64,000 nt of DNA, from assembly GCA_009901575.1 (NCBI GenBank), contig WXYP01000002.1, forward strand, positions 186,001-250,000, in the 5' to 3' direction. Below, in pieces: positions 35,345 to 44,663 of the stretch (position 1 is the stretch's first letter; every line of letters starts with the position of its first letter). The notes below the pieces were generated by a model that was not told where the DNA came from, made no database searches, and saw only the letters and a list, made by a program, of their open reading frames with translations. Made by a program: the position numbers and the translations under genes. This DNA is from Flavobacteriaceae bacterium R38 (GTDB lineage: Bacteria > Bacteroidota > Bacteroidia > Flavobacteriales > Flavobacteriaceae).

Positions 35345-35801
35345 ACTGTAAAATTGAAAAATTGTAAAACAGATTAAATGTATCAATATTATTTTGGAAA
35401 ATTAGATGTTTGGAAACTGAGTATTGATATGTGCTTAAAGATATATTCAATAACAGCCGATTTCCCGAATTCGGAAAAATTTGGAATAACATCACAACTA
35501 CGTCGGGCAATTACTTCTGTTCCAACAAATTTAGTAGAAGGTTTAAGTAGAGATTCTTATAAAGATCAAGCAAGATTTTCTACAATTTCTTATGGGAGTT
35601 TAATGGAAAGTTTAAACCTTTTAATTCTAGCTAGTAGATTAGAATATATTAACGAGGAAACCTATACCGATTTAAGGAAAGACCTGGATGAGATTTCAAA
35701 TAAAATTAATGCTTTAAAGAATAGTCAATTGAGTAGAATCAAAAATTAATCAATTCACAATTTCACAAATCAACAGTTTTACAATTCTTCAATTTCACAG
35801 T
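35345..35801. mobile_element. IVS-like insertion bounded by 28-bp inverted repeats
   Basis: 35345-35372 and 35774-35801 are reverse complements at 25 of 28 positions and bracket only the four-helix-bundle gene. Intervening sequences in 23S rRNA genes have the same composition (S23-type gene between inverted ends that form a stem). Here the element lies between two protein genes that are usually adjacent. Inferred to be an inserted unit. Confidence 0.6.
35378..35749 (+). CDS. Four-helix-bundle protein (S23/IVS family)
   Basis: A 123-residue protein. KLDVWKLSIDMCLKIY, TSQLRRAITSVPTNLVEGLSR and YGSLMESLNLLILASRL are the typical segments of the S23 ribosomal-intervening-sequence/four-helix-bundle family, which forms helical pentamers. 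The family's role is not settled; it is linked to mobile units such as rRNA intervening sequences. The inverted repeats around this gene and its position within a MoxR-VWA pair suggest it came in as a separate element. Confidence 0.88.
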   Translation: MYQYYFGKLDVWKLSIDMCLKIYSITADFPNSEKFGITSQLRRAITSVPTNLVEGLSRDSYKDQARFSTISYGSLMESLNLLILASRLEYINEETYTDLRKDLDEISNKINALKNSQLSRIKN

Positions 35802-35811
35802 ATCAAACACC

Positions 35812-36996
35812 ATGCATCTAACGCCCCACATAACTCACCAAACAGAACTTTCGGCAAACATAGTTTTGTTATGTCGTTTTTTGAGGTCAAAAGGATTTTC
35901 CCTGACTTCAACTGAAGAGACAGATGCGCTTCAGGCACTTACTTTTCTACCTTTTGATAAAGAAGAGAACTTTAAACACGCTTTAAAAGCAATTCTAAGT
36001 AAGACCCAGCACCAATATTTAGTATTTGATGATTACTATGATGAGTTCTGGGATCAACTAGCAAAAGCAGCTGACTCCAAAACGAAAGATAAAATAGTCG
36101 GAAAAGACAAAAAATCTGAAGCACAGAAGAAAGCTATACGATTTGAATCTTTAAAAGATTGGTTAAACCTCAGTCCTTCGGAAGAAGAAAAAGAAATAGC
36201 AGCCGTTAGTGATTTTGAGAGCCTGACCAGGAAAAATTTTTCAGATTTAAGTGAAGAAGAATTACAATTAATGATGCGTTTGCTGCAAAAACTGGCACGT
36301 AAACTTGCTCACGAAAAAAGCAGATTACTAAAAACATCCAAAAAGAAACGAAGTCTTGATTTAAAAAAGACGATAAGGGCCAACATGCGAAAAGGAGGGC
36401 AAATACAGCATTTGCTCTTTAGTCAGAAGAAAGAGAGAAAACTTAAACTGGTTTTACTTTGCGATGTAAGCAGGTCTATGGATCTGTACAGCCGTTTTTT
36501 TATACACCTTATTTATGCATTTCAACACGCTTATGATAAGATTGAAACTTTTGTTTTTAGTACTGCATTGCATCGTGTCAGTACAATTTTAGATCAGCAT
36601 GAATTTGATAAAGCATTCGATATCATTTCAGAACGAGTACCTCAATGGTCAGGAGGTACAACAATAGGGAGTTGTTTATCAGATTTTACTAAAGATTTCG
36701 GTCATGGTATGCTTGACAGAAAAACGATAGTGATGATTCTAAGCGATGGTTGGGATACAGGAGAACCAGAGGTAATAGAATCAGCAATGAAAACACTCTA
36801 TAAAAAGTCTAAAAAGGTAATTTGGCTGAATCCGCTGGCAGGGAATGAGAATTTTTCACCGGATGCCCTCGGAATGAAAACCGCATTGCCTTATATTGAT
36901 ATCCTGACATCTGCTCATAACCTGGAAAGTCTTAAAAAAGTAATGCAACAATTACAAAAAAGAAGAAACTTCTCTAAAGAGATCTTTATTCGTTAA
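35812..36996 (+). CDS. VWA-domain protein (CoxE-like)
   Basis: A 394-residue protein with an N-terminal helical region rich in charged residues and a C-terminal von Willebrand A domain. The MIDAS metal site DVSRSMD is in LVLLCDVSRSMD, and the later acidic residue is in ILSDGWDTGEPE. The family (DUF58/CoxE-like) partners MoxR ATPases in metal-cofactor maturation. It is encoded just after the inverted-repeat element and before coxG, on the same strand as moxR. Confidence 0.87.
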   Translation: MHLTPHITHQTELSANIVLLCRFLRSKGFSLTSTEETDALQALTFLPFDKEENFKHALKAILSKTQHQYLVFDDYYDEFWDQLAKAADSKTKDKIVGKDKKSEAQKKAIRFESLKDWLNLSPSEEEKEIAAVSDFESLTRKNFSDLSEEELQLMMRLLQKLARKLAHEKSRLLKTSKKKRSLDLKKTIRANMRKGGQIQHLLFSQKKERKLKLVLLCDVSRSMDLYSRFFIHLIYAFQHAYDKIETFVFSTALHRVSTILDQHEFDKAFDIISERVPQWSGGTTIGSCLSDFTKDFGHGMLDRKTIVMILSDGWDTGEPEVIESAMKTLYKKSKKVIWLNPLAGNENFSPDALGMKTALPYIDILTSAHNLESLKKVMQQLQKRRNFSKEIFIR

Positions 36997-37218
36997 TTTT
37001 TCTCCATCTTTATAAAATCTTCAAGAAAATTACCCTTCCACAAGAAAGATGTTAAATATTTAAAAATTGTAAAATGATCTTATTTAAATATCAATTCTAA
37101 TTTTTATCTTGACGTAAAAATTATAAAAAAGATAAAAAAAGCTCTGATATTTTGATTGATTCTAAATAAGAATGCTATTTGGTTGATGATATTAAAAAAA
37201 TGAGTGATATCTCACAAA

Positions 37219-37662
37219 ATGAAAATTAACGGAAAATACGATATAAATGCATCGTCTGATGTCATTTGGAAGATGATTTTAGACCCGGAAGTACTAGAGA
37301 AAATTACACCGGGAATTAAAAGTTTAGAAACTACAGATACAGATACTTACAAGGCAGTATCAGAAGTCAAGATTGGCCCGGTAAAAGGTGCTTTTAACGG
37401 GAATTTATCCATAAAAGATAAAAAAGAGAAGGAGAGCTGCCTTTTGGTAATTGATCAAAAGAGTAAAATAGGTAATGTAGTTGCAGAAATAGGGATAAAG
37501 TTAGCGCCATCTGAAGAAACTAATACTGAGATTCAATATACAGGTGAAGCAAAACTATCTGGAAAATTAGCAGTAATGGGACAAAGAATAATGAGTGGAG
37601 TGGTAAGCACATTGTCTAAACAGTTTTTTAAAGCTTTAGAAAAAGAGATAGAAAATAAATAA
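37219..37662 (+). CDS. CoxG-like SRPBCC protein
   Basis: A 147-residue SRPBCC/START-like protein of the carbon monoxide dehydrogenase subunit G family: KINGKYDINASSDVIWKMILDPEVLEKITPG and VSEVKIGPVKGAFNGN are the family's opening segments. In Oligotropha, CoxG recruits CO dehydrogenase to the membrane. The start ATG at 37219 is preferred over a GTG five codons upstream because the family begins there. It lies 23 bases before coxS and is probably the first gene of a coxGSLM operon. Confidence 0.87.
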   Translation: MKINGKYDINASSDVIWKMILDPEVLEKITPGIKSLETTDTDTYKAVSEVKIGPVKGAFNGNLSIKDKKEKESCLLVIDQKSKIGNVVAEIGIKLAPSEETNTEIQYTGEAKLSGKLAVMGQRIMSGVVSTLSKQFFKALEKEIENK

Positions 37663-37685
37663 TAGATCATTAAACAAAATATACT

Positions 37686-38150
37686 ATGCAAATTTCAACT
37701 ACAATTAATGGGAAAACCTATTCTCATGATATTGAGCCTAGAATTAGTTTAGCGCATTACTTAAGGGAAATTCTTGATCTTACAGGTACTCATATTGGAT
37801 GTGATACCAGTGGATGCGGAGCATGTACTGTAAACTTAAACGGAATGGCTGTAAAATCCTGTACGCTTTTGGCTGTACAGGCAGATGGCGGTGAGATAAC
37901 TACTATCGAAGGAATGGCAGACGGCAATACAATGCATCCTATTCAGGAAGCTTTTAAAGAACACCACGGTTTGCAATGCGGATTTTGTACACCGGGAATG
38001 GTAATGACAGCTGCAGATATCATTAAAAATAACCCAAATCCAACGGAAGAAGAGATTCGTCACGGACTAGAAGGTAATTTTTGCAGATGTACCGGGTATC
38101 ACAATATTGTTAAATCAATTCAGCATGCTGCTGAAAAATTAAACAGCTAA
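37686..38150 (+). CDS. Molybdenum hydroxylase small [2Fe-2S] subunit (CoxS-like)
   Basis: A 154-residue iron-sulfur protein with both cluster sites: a plant-ferredoxin-type site in [15 protein letters not shown] and a helical-domain site in [14 protein letters not shown] and [10 protein letters not shown]. It carries electrons from the molybdenum subunit to the FAD subunit. The stop is 3 bases before coxL, indicating translational coupling. Confidence 0.93.
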   Translation: MQISTTINGKTYSHDIEPRISLAHYLREILDLTGTHIGCDTSGCGACTVNLNGMAVKSCTLLAVQADGGEITTIEGMADGNTMHPIQEAFKEHHGLQCGFCTPGMVMTAADIIKNNPNPTEEEIRHGLEGNFCRCTGYHNIVKSIQHAAEKLNS

Positions 38151-38153
38151 GTT

Positions 38154-40514
38154 ATGGGGAAGTTTATAGGAAAAGCAGTAAAAAGAAGAGAAGATGCAAG
38201 GTTTCTTAAAGGAGCCGGAAAATATACAGATGATATTAAATTGCCTAAAATGACACAGGCAGCTTTTGTCAGAAGCCCATATGCACATGCTAAAATATTA
38301 AGTATTGATACTTCTGAAGCAAAAAATGCAGATGGAGTAGTGGCGGTTTATACCGCTCAGGACGGTTGTGGTGAATATGGAGTACCCTGTGGTTGGCAGG
38401 TAGATTTTAAAAACGGAGAAACGATGCGGGAACCACAACACCCGTTATTGGCAAAAGATAAAATCCGACACCTGGGAGAAGCAGTAGCAATTGTCATTGC
38501 AGAATCTTTAGAACAAGCCAGAGATGCAGCAGAATTGGTAGAAGTAGATTATGAAGAATTGCCGGCAGTTACAGATCCGAAGAAAGCAATGGAAGAAGGA
38601 GCTCCTTTGGTTCATGATCAATGGGAAGATAATGCAGCTTTTGACTGGTGTATAGGGAACGATAGAGCAGAGGTAGAAGCTGCTTTAGAAAATGCGCATC
38701 ACGTTACCGAAATGGAATATATCAATCAGCGTGTAGCTCCTAATGCAATAGAACCGAGAAGTTATATTGCCGATTATGATGTAAATACAGATAAATGGAC
38801 ACTCTATACGAGTACTCAGAATCCGCATTTGATAAGATTATTGTTATGTGCGTTTGTATTGGGAATTCCGGAGCATAAAGTACGTGTTGTATCTTATGAT
38901 GTTGGAGGTGGATTTGGAAGTAAAATTTATCACTACACAGAAGAAGCTATTCTAACCTGGGTATCTAAAGAAATTGGAAGGCCGGTTAAGTGGACTTCAG
39001 ATAGAAGTGAAGCATTTTTAACTGACGCACATGGAAGAGATCATGTTGTACACTCGAAAATGGGGTTTGATAAAGATGGTAAAATAGTTGCTCATCTTAC
39101 AGATGAATATTGCGGAATGGGAGCTTACCTATCTACGTTTGCACCTGCAGTGCCTACGTATTTGCACGGAACATTATTCCAGGGAGTATACACTACACCT
39201 TTAATTCATCTTAATGTAGTTGGGCCTTTTACACATGCAGTACCTGTAGATGCTTATCGTGGAGCAGGGCGTCCGGAAGCGACATATTTATTGGAACGCA
39301 TCATATCGAAGGCTGCAAAAGAAATGAATATGGACCCTGCAGAACTACGATTTAAAAACTTTATTCCTCCATTTGACGGCGTGAAAGAATCCGGATATCA
39401 AACACAGGTTGCATTGCAATATGACAGTGGTAATTATCACGGGACTTTGGAGCGAGGTCTGGAAATGCTTGGTTATGAAGATTTCCGAAAAGAACAGTCA
39501 GAAGCTCGTAAAAATGGAAGATTATTAGGTGTGGGAATATCAACCTATATTGAAGCATGCGGGATAGCACCATCTGCTGTAGTTGGAAGTTTAGGGGCAC
39601 GAGCCGGATTATATGAAGTGGGGCATGTGCGTGTACAACCAACAGGAAAAGTATCTGTTTACACAGGAGCACATTCTCATGGTCAAGGGCATGAAACTGT
39701 TTTTGCCCAGTTTGTTGCCGATAAATTAGGAATTCCTATGGACGATGTTCAGATAGAACATGGAGATACAGAACAAGTAGCTTTTGGAATGGGAACTTAT
39801 GGATCGCGTAGTCTTGCAGTAGGAGGGAGTGCAATAATTAAAAGTATAGAGAAAGTATTAGAGAAAGGTGCTAAAATTGCTGCTCATAAACTGGAAGCTG
39901 CAGAAGAAGATCTGGAATATGCTGAAGGAAAATGGACAGTAAAAGGTACTGATAAATCAATTTCTTTTGGTGATGTTTCATTAACAGCTTATGTGCCACA
40001 TGATTATCCTGAAGGATTAGAACCGGGATTGGATTATTCCAGTTTTTACGATCCTGCGAATTTTACCTATCCTTTTGGGACACACATTGCTGTTGTAGAA
40101 GTCGATCCGGATACCGGTAAAGTAGATTTAAAACGTTTTGTAGCCTGTGATGATGTTGGTAATGTAATGAATCCGATGATTGTTGACGGACAAATTCACG
40201 GGGGTGTTGTACAGGGAATAGGACAGGCGTTATTAGAAGAAGTAGTTTATGATGAATCCGGACAAATGATTACCGGTTCTTATATGGATTATGCGATGCC
40301 AAGAGCAGATGATGTTCCTATGATAGAAACCGACAGGACAGTAACTCCTTGTCCTCACAATCCTCTTGGAGTAAAAGGAGCAGGAGAAGCGGGAGCTATT
40401 GGTTCTACACCGGCAGTAGTAAGTGCAGTAGTAGATGCCCTGTCGCATTTAGGAGTGACAGATATTCAAATGCCATTAACTCCTCAGCGAGTATGGAAAG
40501 CAATGCAGAATTAA
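38154..40514 (+). CDS. Xanthine-dehydrogenase-family molybdenum subunit (form II CoxL-like)
   Basis: A 786-residue catalytic subunit that binds the molybdopterin cofactor. GGGFGSKIYHY, then the active-site loop AYRGAGRPEA (residues 367-373), and near the end GVKGAGEAGAIGSTPAV with the catalytic Glu are visible. The loop is AYRGAGR, the pattern of the so-called form II CoxL group, not AYxCSFR with the copper-binding Cys of true CO dehydrogenase. CO oxidation is therefore not supported, and a hydroxylase or aldehyde-oxidising role is more likely. It partners the CoxS- and CoxM-like subunits on either side. Confidence 0.93.
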   Translation: MGKFIGKAVKRREDARFLKGAGKYTDDIKLPKMTQAAFVRSPYAHAKILSIDTSEAKNADGVVAVYTAQDGCGEYGVPCGWQVDFKNGETMREPQHPLLAKDKIRHLGEAVAIVIAESLEQARDAAELVEVDYEELPAVTDPKKAMEEGAPLVHDQWEDNAAFDWCIGNDRAEVEAALENAHHVTEMEYINQRVAPNAIEPRSYIADYDVNTDKWTLYTSTQNPHLIRLLLCAFVLGIPEHKVRVVSYDVGGGFGSKIYHYTEEAILTWVSKEIGRPVKWTSDRSEAFLTDAHGRDHVVHSKMGFDKDGKIVAHLTDEYCGMGAYLSTFAPAVPTYLHGTLFQGVYTTPLIHLNVVGPFTHAVPVDAYRGAGRPEATYLLERIISKAAKEMNMDPAELRFKNFIPPFDGVKESGYQTQVALQYDSGNYHGTLERGLEMLGYEDFRKEQSEARKNGRLLGVGISTYIEACGIAPSAVVGSLGARAGLYEVGHVRVQPTGKVSVYTGAHSHGQGHETVFAQFVADKLGIPMDDVQIEHGDTEQVAFGMGTYGSRSLAVGGSAIIKSIEKVLEKGAKIAAHKLEAAEEDLEYAEGKWTVKGTDKSISFGDVSLTAYVPHDYPEGLEPGLDYSSFYDPANFTYPFGTHIAVVEVDPDTGKVDLKRFVACDDVGNVMNPMIVDGQIHGGVVQGIGQALLEEVVYDESGQMITGSYMDYAMPRADDVPMIETDRTVTPCPHNPLGVKGAGEAGAIGSTPAVVSAVVDALSHLGVTDIQMPLTPQRVWKAMQN

Positions 40515-40532
40515 CATTAAAAACCTAAAGAG

Positions 40533-41333
40533 ATGATACCAGCAAAATTTGATTATATAAAAGCATCCTCAGTAAATGAAGCTATAGATTTACTGGACAA
40601 ACATGGTTTTGATGCTAAAATATTATCTGGCGGACATAGTTTGATTCCGGCAATGAAATTAAGATTAAATCAACCTGAAGTTGTTATAGATATCAGTGCA
40701 ATTCCGGGTATGAATACAATTACAGAAGATGGAGACGAAATTGTTATAGGAGCAAATTGTACGCATAACGAGATTTTAAAATCCGATTTAATTAATAACG
40801 AATTAAATATATTGGCACAAGCTGCTAAAACTATTGGAGATATCCAGGTTAGAAACAGAGGAACTATTGGAGGAAGTTTAGCACATGCTGATCCTTCAGC
40901 AGACTATCCTGCAACTGTTTTGGCTTGTGAAGCTACGATTGTAGCAGAAGGTAAAAACGGAAGCAGGACCATAGCTGCTGCCGATTTCTTTCAAGGGATT
41001 TTTACTACTGCATTAGAGGATGAAGAAATTATTACTGCTATTCGTTTTCCAAAAGTAGCCAATGGAAATTATCAGAAATTTTATCAGTCTGCTTCACGAT
41101 TTGCAGTGGTAGGTGTAGCGGTTGTTAAAAATGGAGATGCTGTAAAAGTTGGAGTTACCGGAGTAGCTGATACTCCATATAGAGCAACAGCAGTAGAAAA
41201 TGCTTATGACGGAACCAGTAGTGCTGCCTCACATGCAGTAGATGGTGTTGAGGTGATGAGTGATCATTTTGCAGATACTGAATACCGCTCGCATTTAGCA
41301 AAAGTCTATGTAAAGAAAGCATTAGAGGCTTAA
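40533..41333 (+). CDS. Molybdenum hydroxylase FAD subunit (CoxM-like)
   Basis: A 266-residue FAD-binding subunit. The FAD loops LSGGHSLIPAMKLRL and RNRGTIGGSLAHADPSADYP are typical of the CoxM/XdhB family. It passes electrons onward, probably to quinones or another acceptor. It ends the coxGSLM-like run, and a short palindromic repeat follows. Complete length for the family. Confidence 0.93.
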   Translation: MIPAKFDYIKASSVNEAIDLLDKHGFDAKILSGGHSLIPAMKLRLNQPEVVIDISAIPGMNTITEDGDEIVIGANCTHNEILKSDLINNELNILAQAAKTIGDIQVRNRGTIGGSLAHADPSADYPATVLACEATIVAEGKNGSRTIAAADFFQGIFTTALEDEEIITAIRFPKVANGNYQKFYQSASRFAVVGVAVVKNGDAVKVGVTGVADTPYRATAVENAYDGTSSAASHAVDGVEVMSDHFADTEYRSHLAKVYVKKALEA

Positions 41334-41344
41334 GCACTTTTTTA

Positions 41345-41443
41345 TGTCATTTCGAGCGCAGTCGAGAAATAAAAACGTAATGTTATTACCACATTTCGAC
41401 TACCTGCCCGACTTTGTCATTCAGGCGGGCGCTCAATGTGACA
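41345..41443. repeat. 99-bp palindromic dispersed repeat
   Basis: TGTCATTTCGAGCGC at the left and its near complement ending ATGTGACA at the right (12 of 15 pairing), with an inner CCCG/CGGG hairpin. The motif TGTCATTTCGAG(N)GCAGTCGAG is a well-known dispersed repeat in flavobacterial genomes. A related half-element lies at 50581-50610. It lies between the two convergent operons. Confidence 0.65.
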
Positions 41444-41498
41444 TTTATAATTAAAAAATATTAATGATTTCCTCTACCTCAGGGAGGGGAAATACTTT

Positions 41499-42167
41499 CT
41501 AACTTAATTTAGAACTCAATTCCGTAAGCTCTTTTATTGTGATAGTTGGTTTCACCTCCCAGGGATCAAAAACTGTATCCGGAGAACGTTGCACCCAGGC
41601 TGTACGCATCCCGTAAGCAGCTGCTCCGATTACATCAAAAGGATTCCCCGATATTAACCAGGAATCGGATGTTGTAGAATTAGTTTGAGTATTAAAATGC
41701 TGATATACCAGCGGACTTGGTTTAAATACCTGAACTCCTTCCACACTTACAACACCGTCAAAGTAATCCATGATTTCTGAATTTTGTAATAATCCGGTTA
41801 CTGCATTTTTACTGCCGTTTGAAAAAGCAAATAATCGATGCCCGGATGATTTTAAATTTTCTAATCCGATTTTTGCATCAGGAAAAGCAGGTAGAACCTT
41901 GTATTCATTCATCAGCATATCTTTTTGATCTGCACTTAAATCAATTTTGAATGTACTACAACAATATGCTAAAGCTTCTTTGGTGCATACGGAAAAATCA
42001 ACAAAATGATTCATTAACCCTCTTCTAAAAGAATATTCTAATTGCTTATTTCTCCATAACTCCATAAATGGTTTAGCTATTTCAGGAATTACTTTTTCTA
42101 AAGTTTGATAAACTCCGGAAGTATTTATTAGAGTTCCATAAACATCAAATGCTAATGTATATTGCAT
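41499..42167 (-). CDS. Haloacid dehalogenase type II-like hydrolase
   Basis: A 222-residue HAD-fold enzyme. The nucleophile Asp is in AFDVYGTLINT, the Ser motif in LFAFSNGS, the Lys in VFKPSPLVYQHF and the final acidic region in SGNPFDVIGAAAYGMRTAWVQR. This pattern fits L-2-haloacid dehalogenases, which hydrolyse C-halogen bonds, although many homologues act on other small acids. It is the last gene of a six-gene - strand operon (fdhD to here), 12 bases after the alpha/beta hydrolase. Confidence 0.85.
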   Translation of the reverse strand: MQYTLAFDVYGTLINTSGVYQTLEKVIPEIAKPFMELWRNKQLEYSFRRGLMNHFVDFSVCTKEALAYCCSTFKIDLSADQKDMLMNEYKVLPAFPDAKIGLENLKSSGHRLFAFSNGSKNAVTGLLQNSEIMDYFDGVVSVEGVQVFKPSPLVYQHFNTQTNSTTSDSWLISGNPFDVIGAAAYGMRTAWVQRSPDTVFDPWEVKPTITIKELTELSSKLS

Positions 42168-42179
42168 GATTCTTTACTT

Positions 42180-42950
42180 TTAAAGATTTAATATAAAATC
42201 TGTAATAGTTGTTTCTACCTTTTCACTATTACTAAAATGAGGAGCATGTCCACCTGTATCCAGTACCAATTTTTGCTTGTTTTTTGTTGTAATGATATCT
42301 AAAATACCGTCAACTTGCTTTAGAGTACCGTATTCATCATCATCACTTTGTACAACCAATACAGGGCATTTTATTGTACTGATGTCCCATTCCAGGTTCC
42401 AGTTTATGAACGCTTCAGAAAGCCAGATTCGTTGCCATTCGTCAAAAAGTTTTTCTGCTTTATCTCCATGGTACTTTACCAGCTTTGGTTTGATCAGGTT
42501 TTCAAACCTCAAGGTATTCTTGATGCCTTCAAGTGTTTTATCTTCTACAAAAATATGAGCAGCAATGCTTATAATTGATTCTGTAGCATGTTTTGCTCCA
42601 TATAAAAGCGCAATACTGCCACCATCGCTGTGTCCAATTAAAATTGGAGTATTGATATTTAGTTTTTCAAGAATTTTAGGAAGTACTACCCAAGCTTCGT
42701 GATGAAGATAATTTCGATCTCTTTTCTTTGTTGCCGGAGATGAGTTTCCATAGCCTTGTCGCTCAATAATTACTGCCTGTATTTCTGTTTTTTTGACTAT
42801 AGTTTCCGGAAATTCCTTCCATTGAGGTATAGAACCCAGTGCATCATGTAAAAAGACAATAGTTTGTTCTGAACGAGGAGATTCGGGTTTGATCAATCTG
42901 ATGGAATACCTGCAATTATCTAATTCTATAAATTTATCGGTAATTGTCAT
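42180..42950 (-). CDS. Alpha/beta hydrolase
   Basis: A 256-residue alpha/beta-hydrolase-fold enzyme. The nucleophile elbow GHSDGGS holds the serine, the acid is in VVQSDDDEYGT and the His in TGGHAPHF. The oxyanion region VFLHDALGSIPQW is also present. It is cytoplasmic, with no signal peptide. Substrate unknown; its operon neighbours suggest work on acyl-CoA or halogenated or aromatic acids. It starts 3 bases after the acyl-CoA ligase stop. Confidence 0.85.
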   Translation of the reverse strand: MTITDKFIELDNCRYSIRLIKPESPRSEQTIVFLHDALGSIPQWKEFPETIVKKTEIQAVIIERQGYGNSSPATKKRDRNYLHHEAWVVLPKILEKLNINTPILIGHSDGGSIALLYGAKHATESIISIAAHIFVEDKTLEGIKNTLRFENLIKPKLVKYHGDKAEKLFDEWQRIWLSEAFINWNLEWDISTIKCPVLVVQSDDDEYGTLKQVDGILDIITTKNKQKLVLDTGGHAPHFSNSEKVETTITDFILNL

Positions 42951-42953
42951 TTT

Positions 42954-44663
42954 TCAAGCAGTTTTGATGTCATTTGCCGTTTCTAACCCCAATTCTTTAA
43001 TACTGATATTTCTCATTTCTACCTTCCTGATTTTTCCGGTAACTGTCATTGGGAAATCATCTGTAAACTTGTAGTACCTCGGAATTTTAAAATGAGCTAT
43101 TTTACCTTTACAGAATGCTTTAAATTCTTCTGCATCACCTTGTTCGTTATTTTTTAATTTAATCCAGGCCATAATCTCTTCTCCAAGCTTTTTATCCGGG
43201 ACACCAATGACCTGTACATCAATTATTTTAGGGTGCTTAAATAAAAACTCTTCAATTTCACGAGGGTAAATGTTTTCTCCTCCTCTGATAATCATATCTT
43301 TTATCCTGCCTACAATTTTGACGTATCCTTCAGCATCCATAGTTGCCATATCCCCGGTATGCATCCAATTTGTTTTATCTATGGCATTGGCAGTTTGCTC
43401 ATCGTTATTCCAATACCCTATCATGACACTATATCCCCTGGTACAAAGTTCTCCAGACTCACCAATAGAAACTACTTTCCCGGTTTCAGGATTGATAATT
43501 TTAATTTCTAAATGAGGATGAATTTCTCCTACAGTACCAACTTGTTTTTCTAACGGAGCTCCGATTCTGGTTTGCGTGCTTACCGGACTGGTTTCTGTCA
43601 TTCCATATGCCACCTGAATCTCATCCATATGCATGATAGATTGCACTTTTTTCATCACTTCAATAGGGCAGGGTGAACCTCCCATGATTCCGGTGCGTAG
43701 CGTTTTTAGATCAAAATTATTGAATTCAGGGTGTTCCAATTCTGCAATAAACATGCTGGGCACTCCATATAATGCTGTTGCTTTCTCTTTTTCTGCAGCT
43801 TGTAATACTTTTAAGGGTTCAAACCCTTCACTGGGATAAATCATGGTTGCTCCATGAACCATACAGCCAAGATTACCCATAACCATTCCGAAGCAATGAT
43901 ATAAAGGAACAGGGATTAATAACCGTTCTTTATCTGAAAAATTCATGGTCTTAGTTACAAAATATGCATTGTTCAGAATATTATGATGACTAAGAGTTGC
44001 GCCTTTGGGATACCCGGTAGTACCACTGGTATATTGAATATTAATCGGTTCATCAAAAGATAACTCAGCTTGTAATTCTATTAACTCTTCTGTAGAAACT
44101 GAGAGGGCTTTATCCATAAAATCACTCCACGCAAGCATTCCGTTTTTTGAATCACTTGCCAGGGTAATCACCGTTTTGAGATGAGGAAGTTTTTCAGAAT
44201 TTAAACTCCCTGAAACTGTATTTTTTAATTCAGGAGCCAATTCAAGAATCATAGCTTCATAATCTGAAGTTTTAAATTGATCTGCTGTGACTAATAATGT
44301 ACATCCCGATTGATTTAATGCGAACTCTAACTCGGTTAAACGGTATGCCGGATTAATATTGACAAGAATAGCTCCTATTTTTGCAGTAGCAAACTGGATA
44401 ACAGTCCATTCGTACCTGTTAGGAGACCAAATCCCTACACGATCCCCTTTTTTTATCCCTAAGTTTATCAATGCTTTTGCACAAGTATCTACTTGTTGTT
44501 TGAGTTGGGCATATGTCCATCTTATATTCTGATGATGAACAACCAAGGCTTCATTATCTGGGAATTGTGCTACTGTTTCATCAAATTGATCTCCAATAGT
44601 GATGCCTAATAACGGTACCTCGCTAGTACCACAGGTATAACTTATTTTTCTAGTATTTTGCAT
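42954..44663 (-). CDS. Acyl-CoA ligase (AMP-binding family)
   Basis: A 569-residue acid-CoA ligase that activates a carboxylic acid with ATP and CoA. The P-loop-like motif is [11 protein letters not shown], the A5 region [12 protein letters not shown] and the C-terminal hinge and lysine region [10 protein letters not shown]. The start chosen is 44663 ([19 protein letters not shown]); the frame opens further upstream to 44714 inside the preceding gene. With this start it overlaps the previous gene by 14 bases. The sequence resembles long/medium-chain fatty-acyl-CoA synthetases. Second of two ligases in the operon. Confidence 0.9.
   Translation of the reverse strand: MQNTRKISYTCGTSEVPLLGITIGDQFDETVAQFPDNEALVVHHQNIRWTYAQLKQQVDTCAKALINLGIKKGDRVGIWSPNRYEWTVIQFATAKIGAILVNINPAYRLTELEFALNQSGCTLLVTADQFKTSDYEAMILELAPELKNTVSGSLNSEKLPHLKTVITLASDSKNGMLAWSDFMDKALSVSTEELIELQAELSFDEPINIQYTSGTTGYPKGATLSHHNILNNAYFVTKTMNFSDKERLLIPVPLYHCFGMVMGNLGCMVHGATMIYPSEGFEPLKVLQAAEKEKATALYGVPSMFIAELEHPEFNNFDLKTLRTGIMGGSPCPIEVMKKVQSIMHMDEIQVAYGMTETSPVSTQTRIGAPLEKQVGTVGEIHPHLEIKIINPETGKVVSIGESGELCTRGYSVMIGYWNNDEQTANAIDKTNWMHTGDMATMDAEGYVKIVGRIKDMIIRGGENIYPREIEEFLFKHPKIIDVQVIGVPDKKLGEEIMAWIKLKNNEQGDAEEFKAFCKGKIAHFKIPRYYKFTDDFPMTVTGKIRKVEMRNISIKELGLETANDIKTA

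Noticed and set aside
38154-41333. A true aerobic carbon monoxide dehydrogenase.
   Set aside because: The active-site loop is AYRGAGR, not AYxCSFR, so copper ligation and CO oxidation are not supported.
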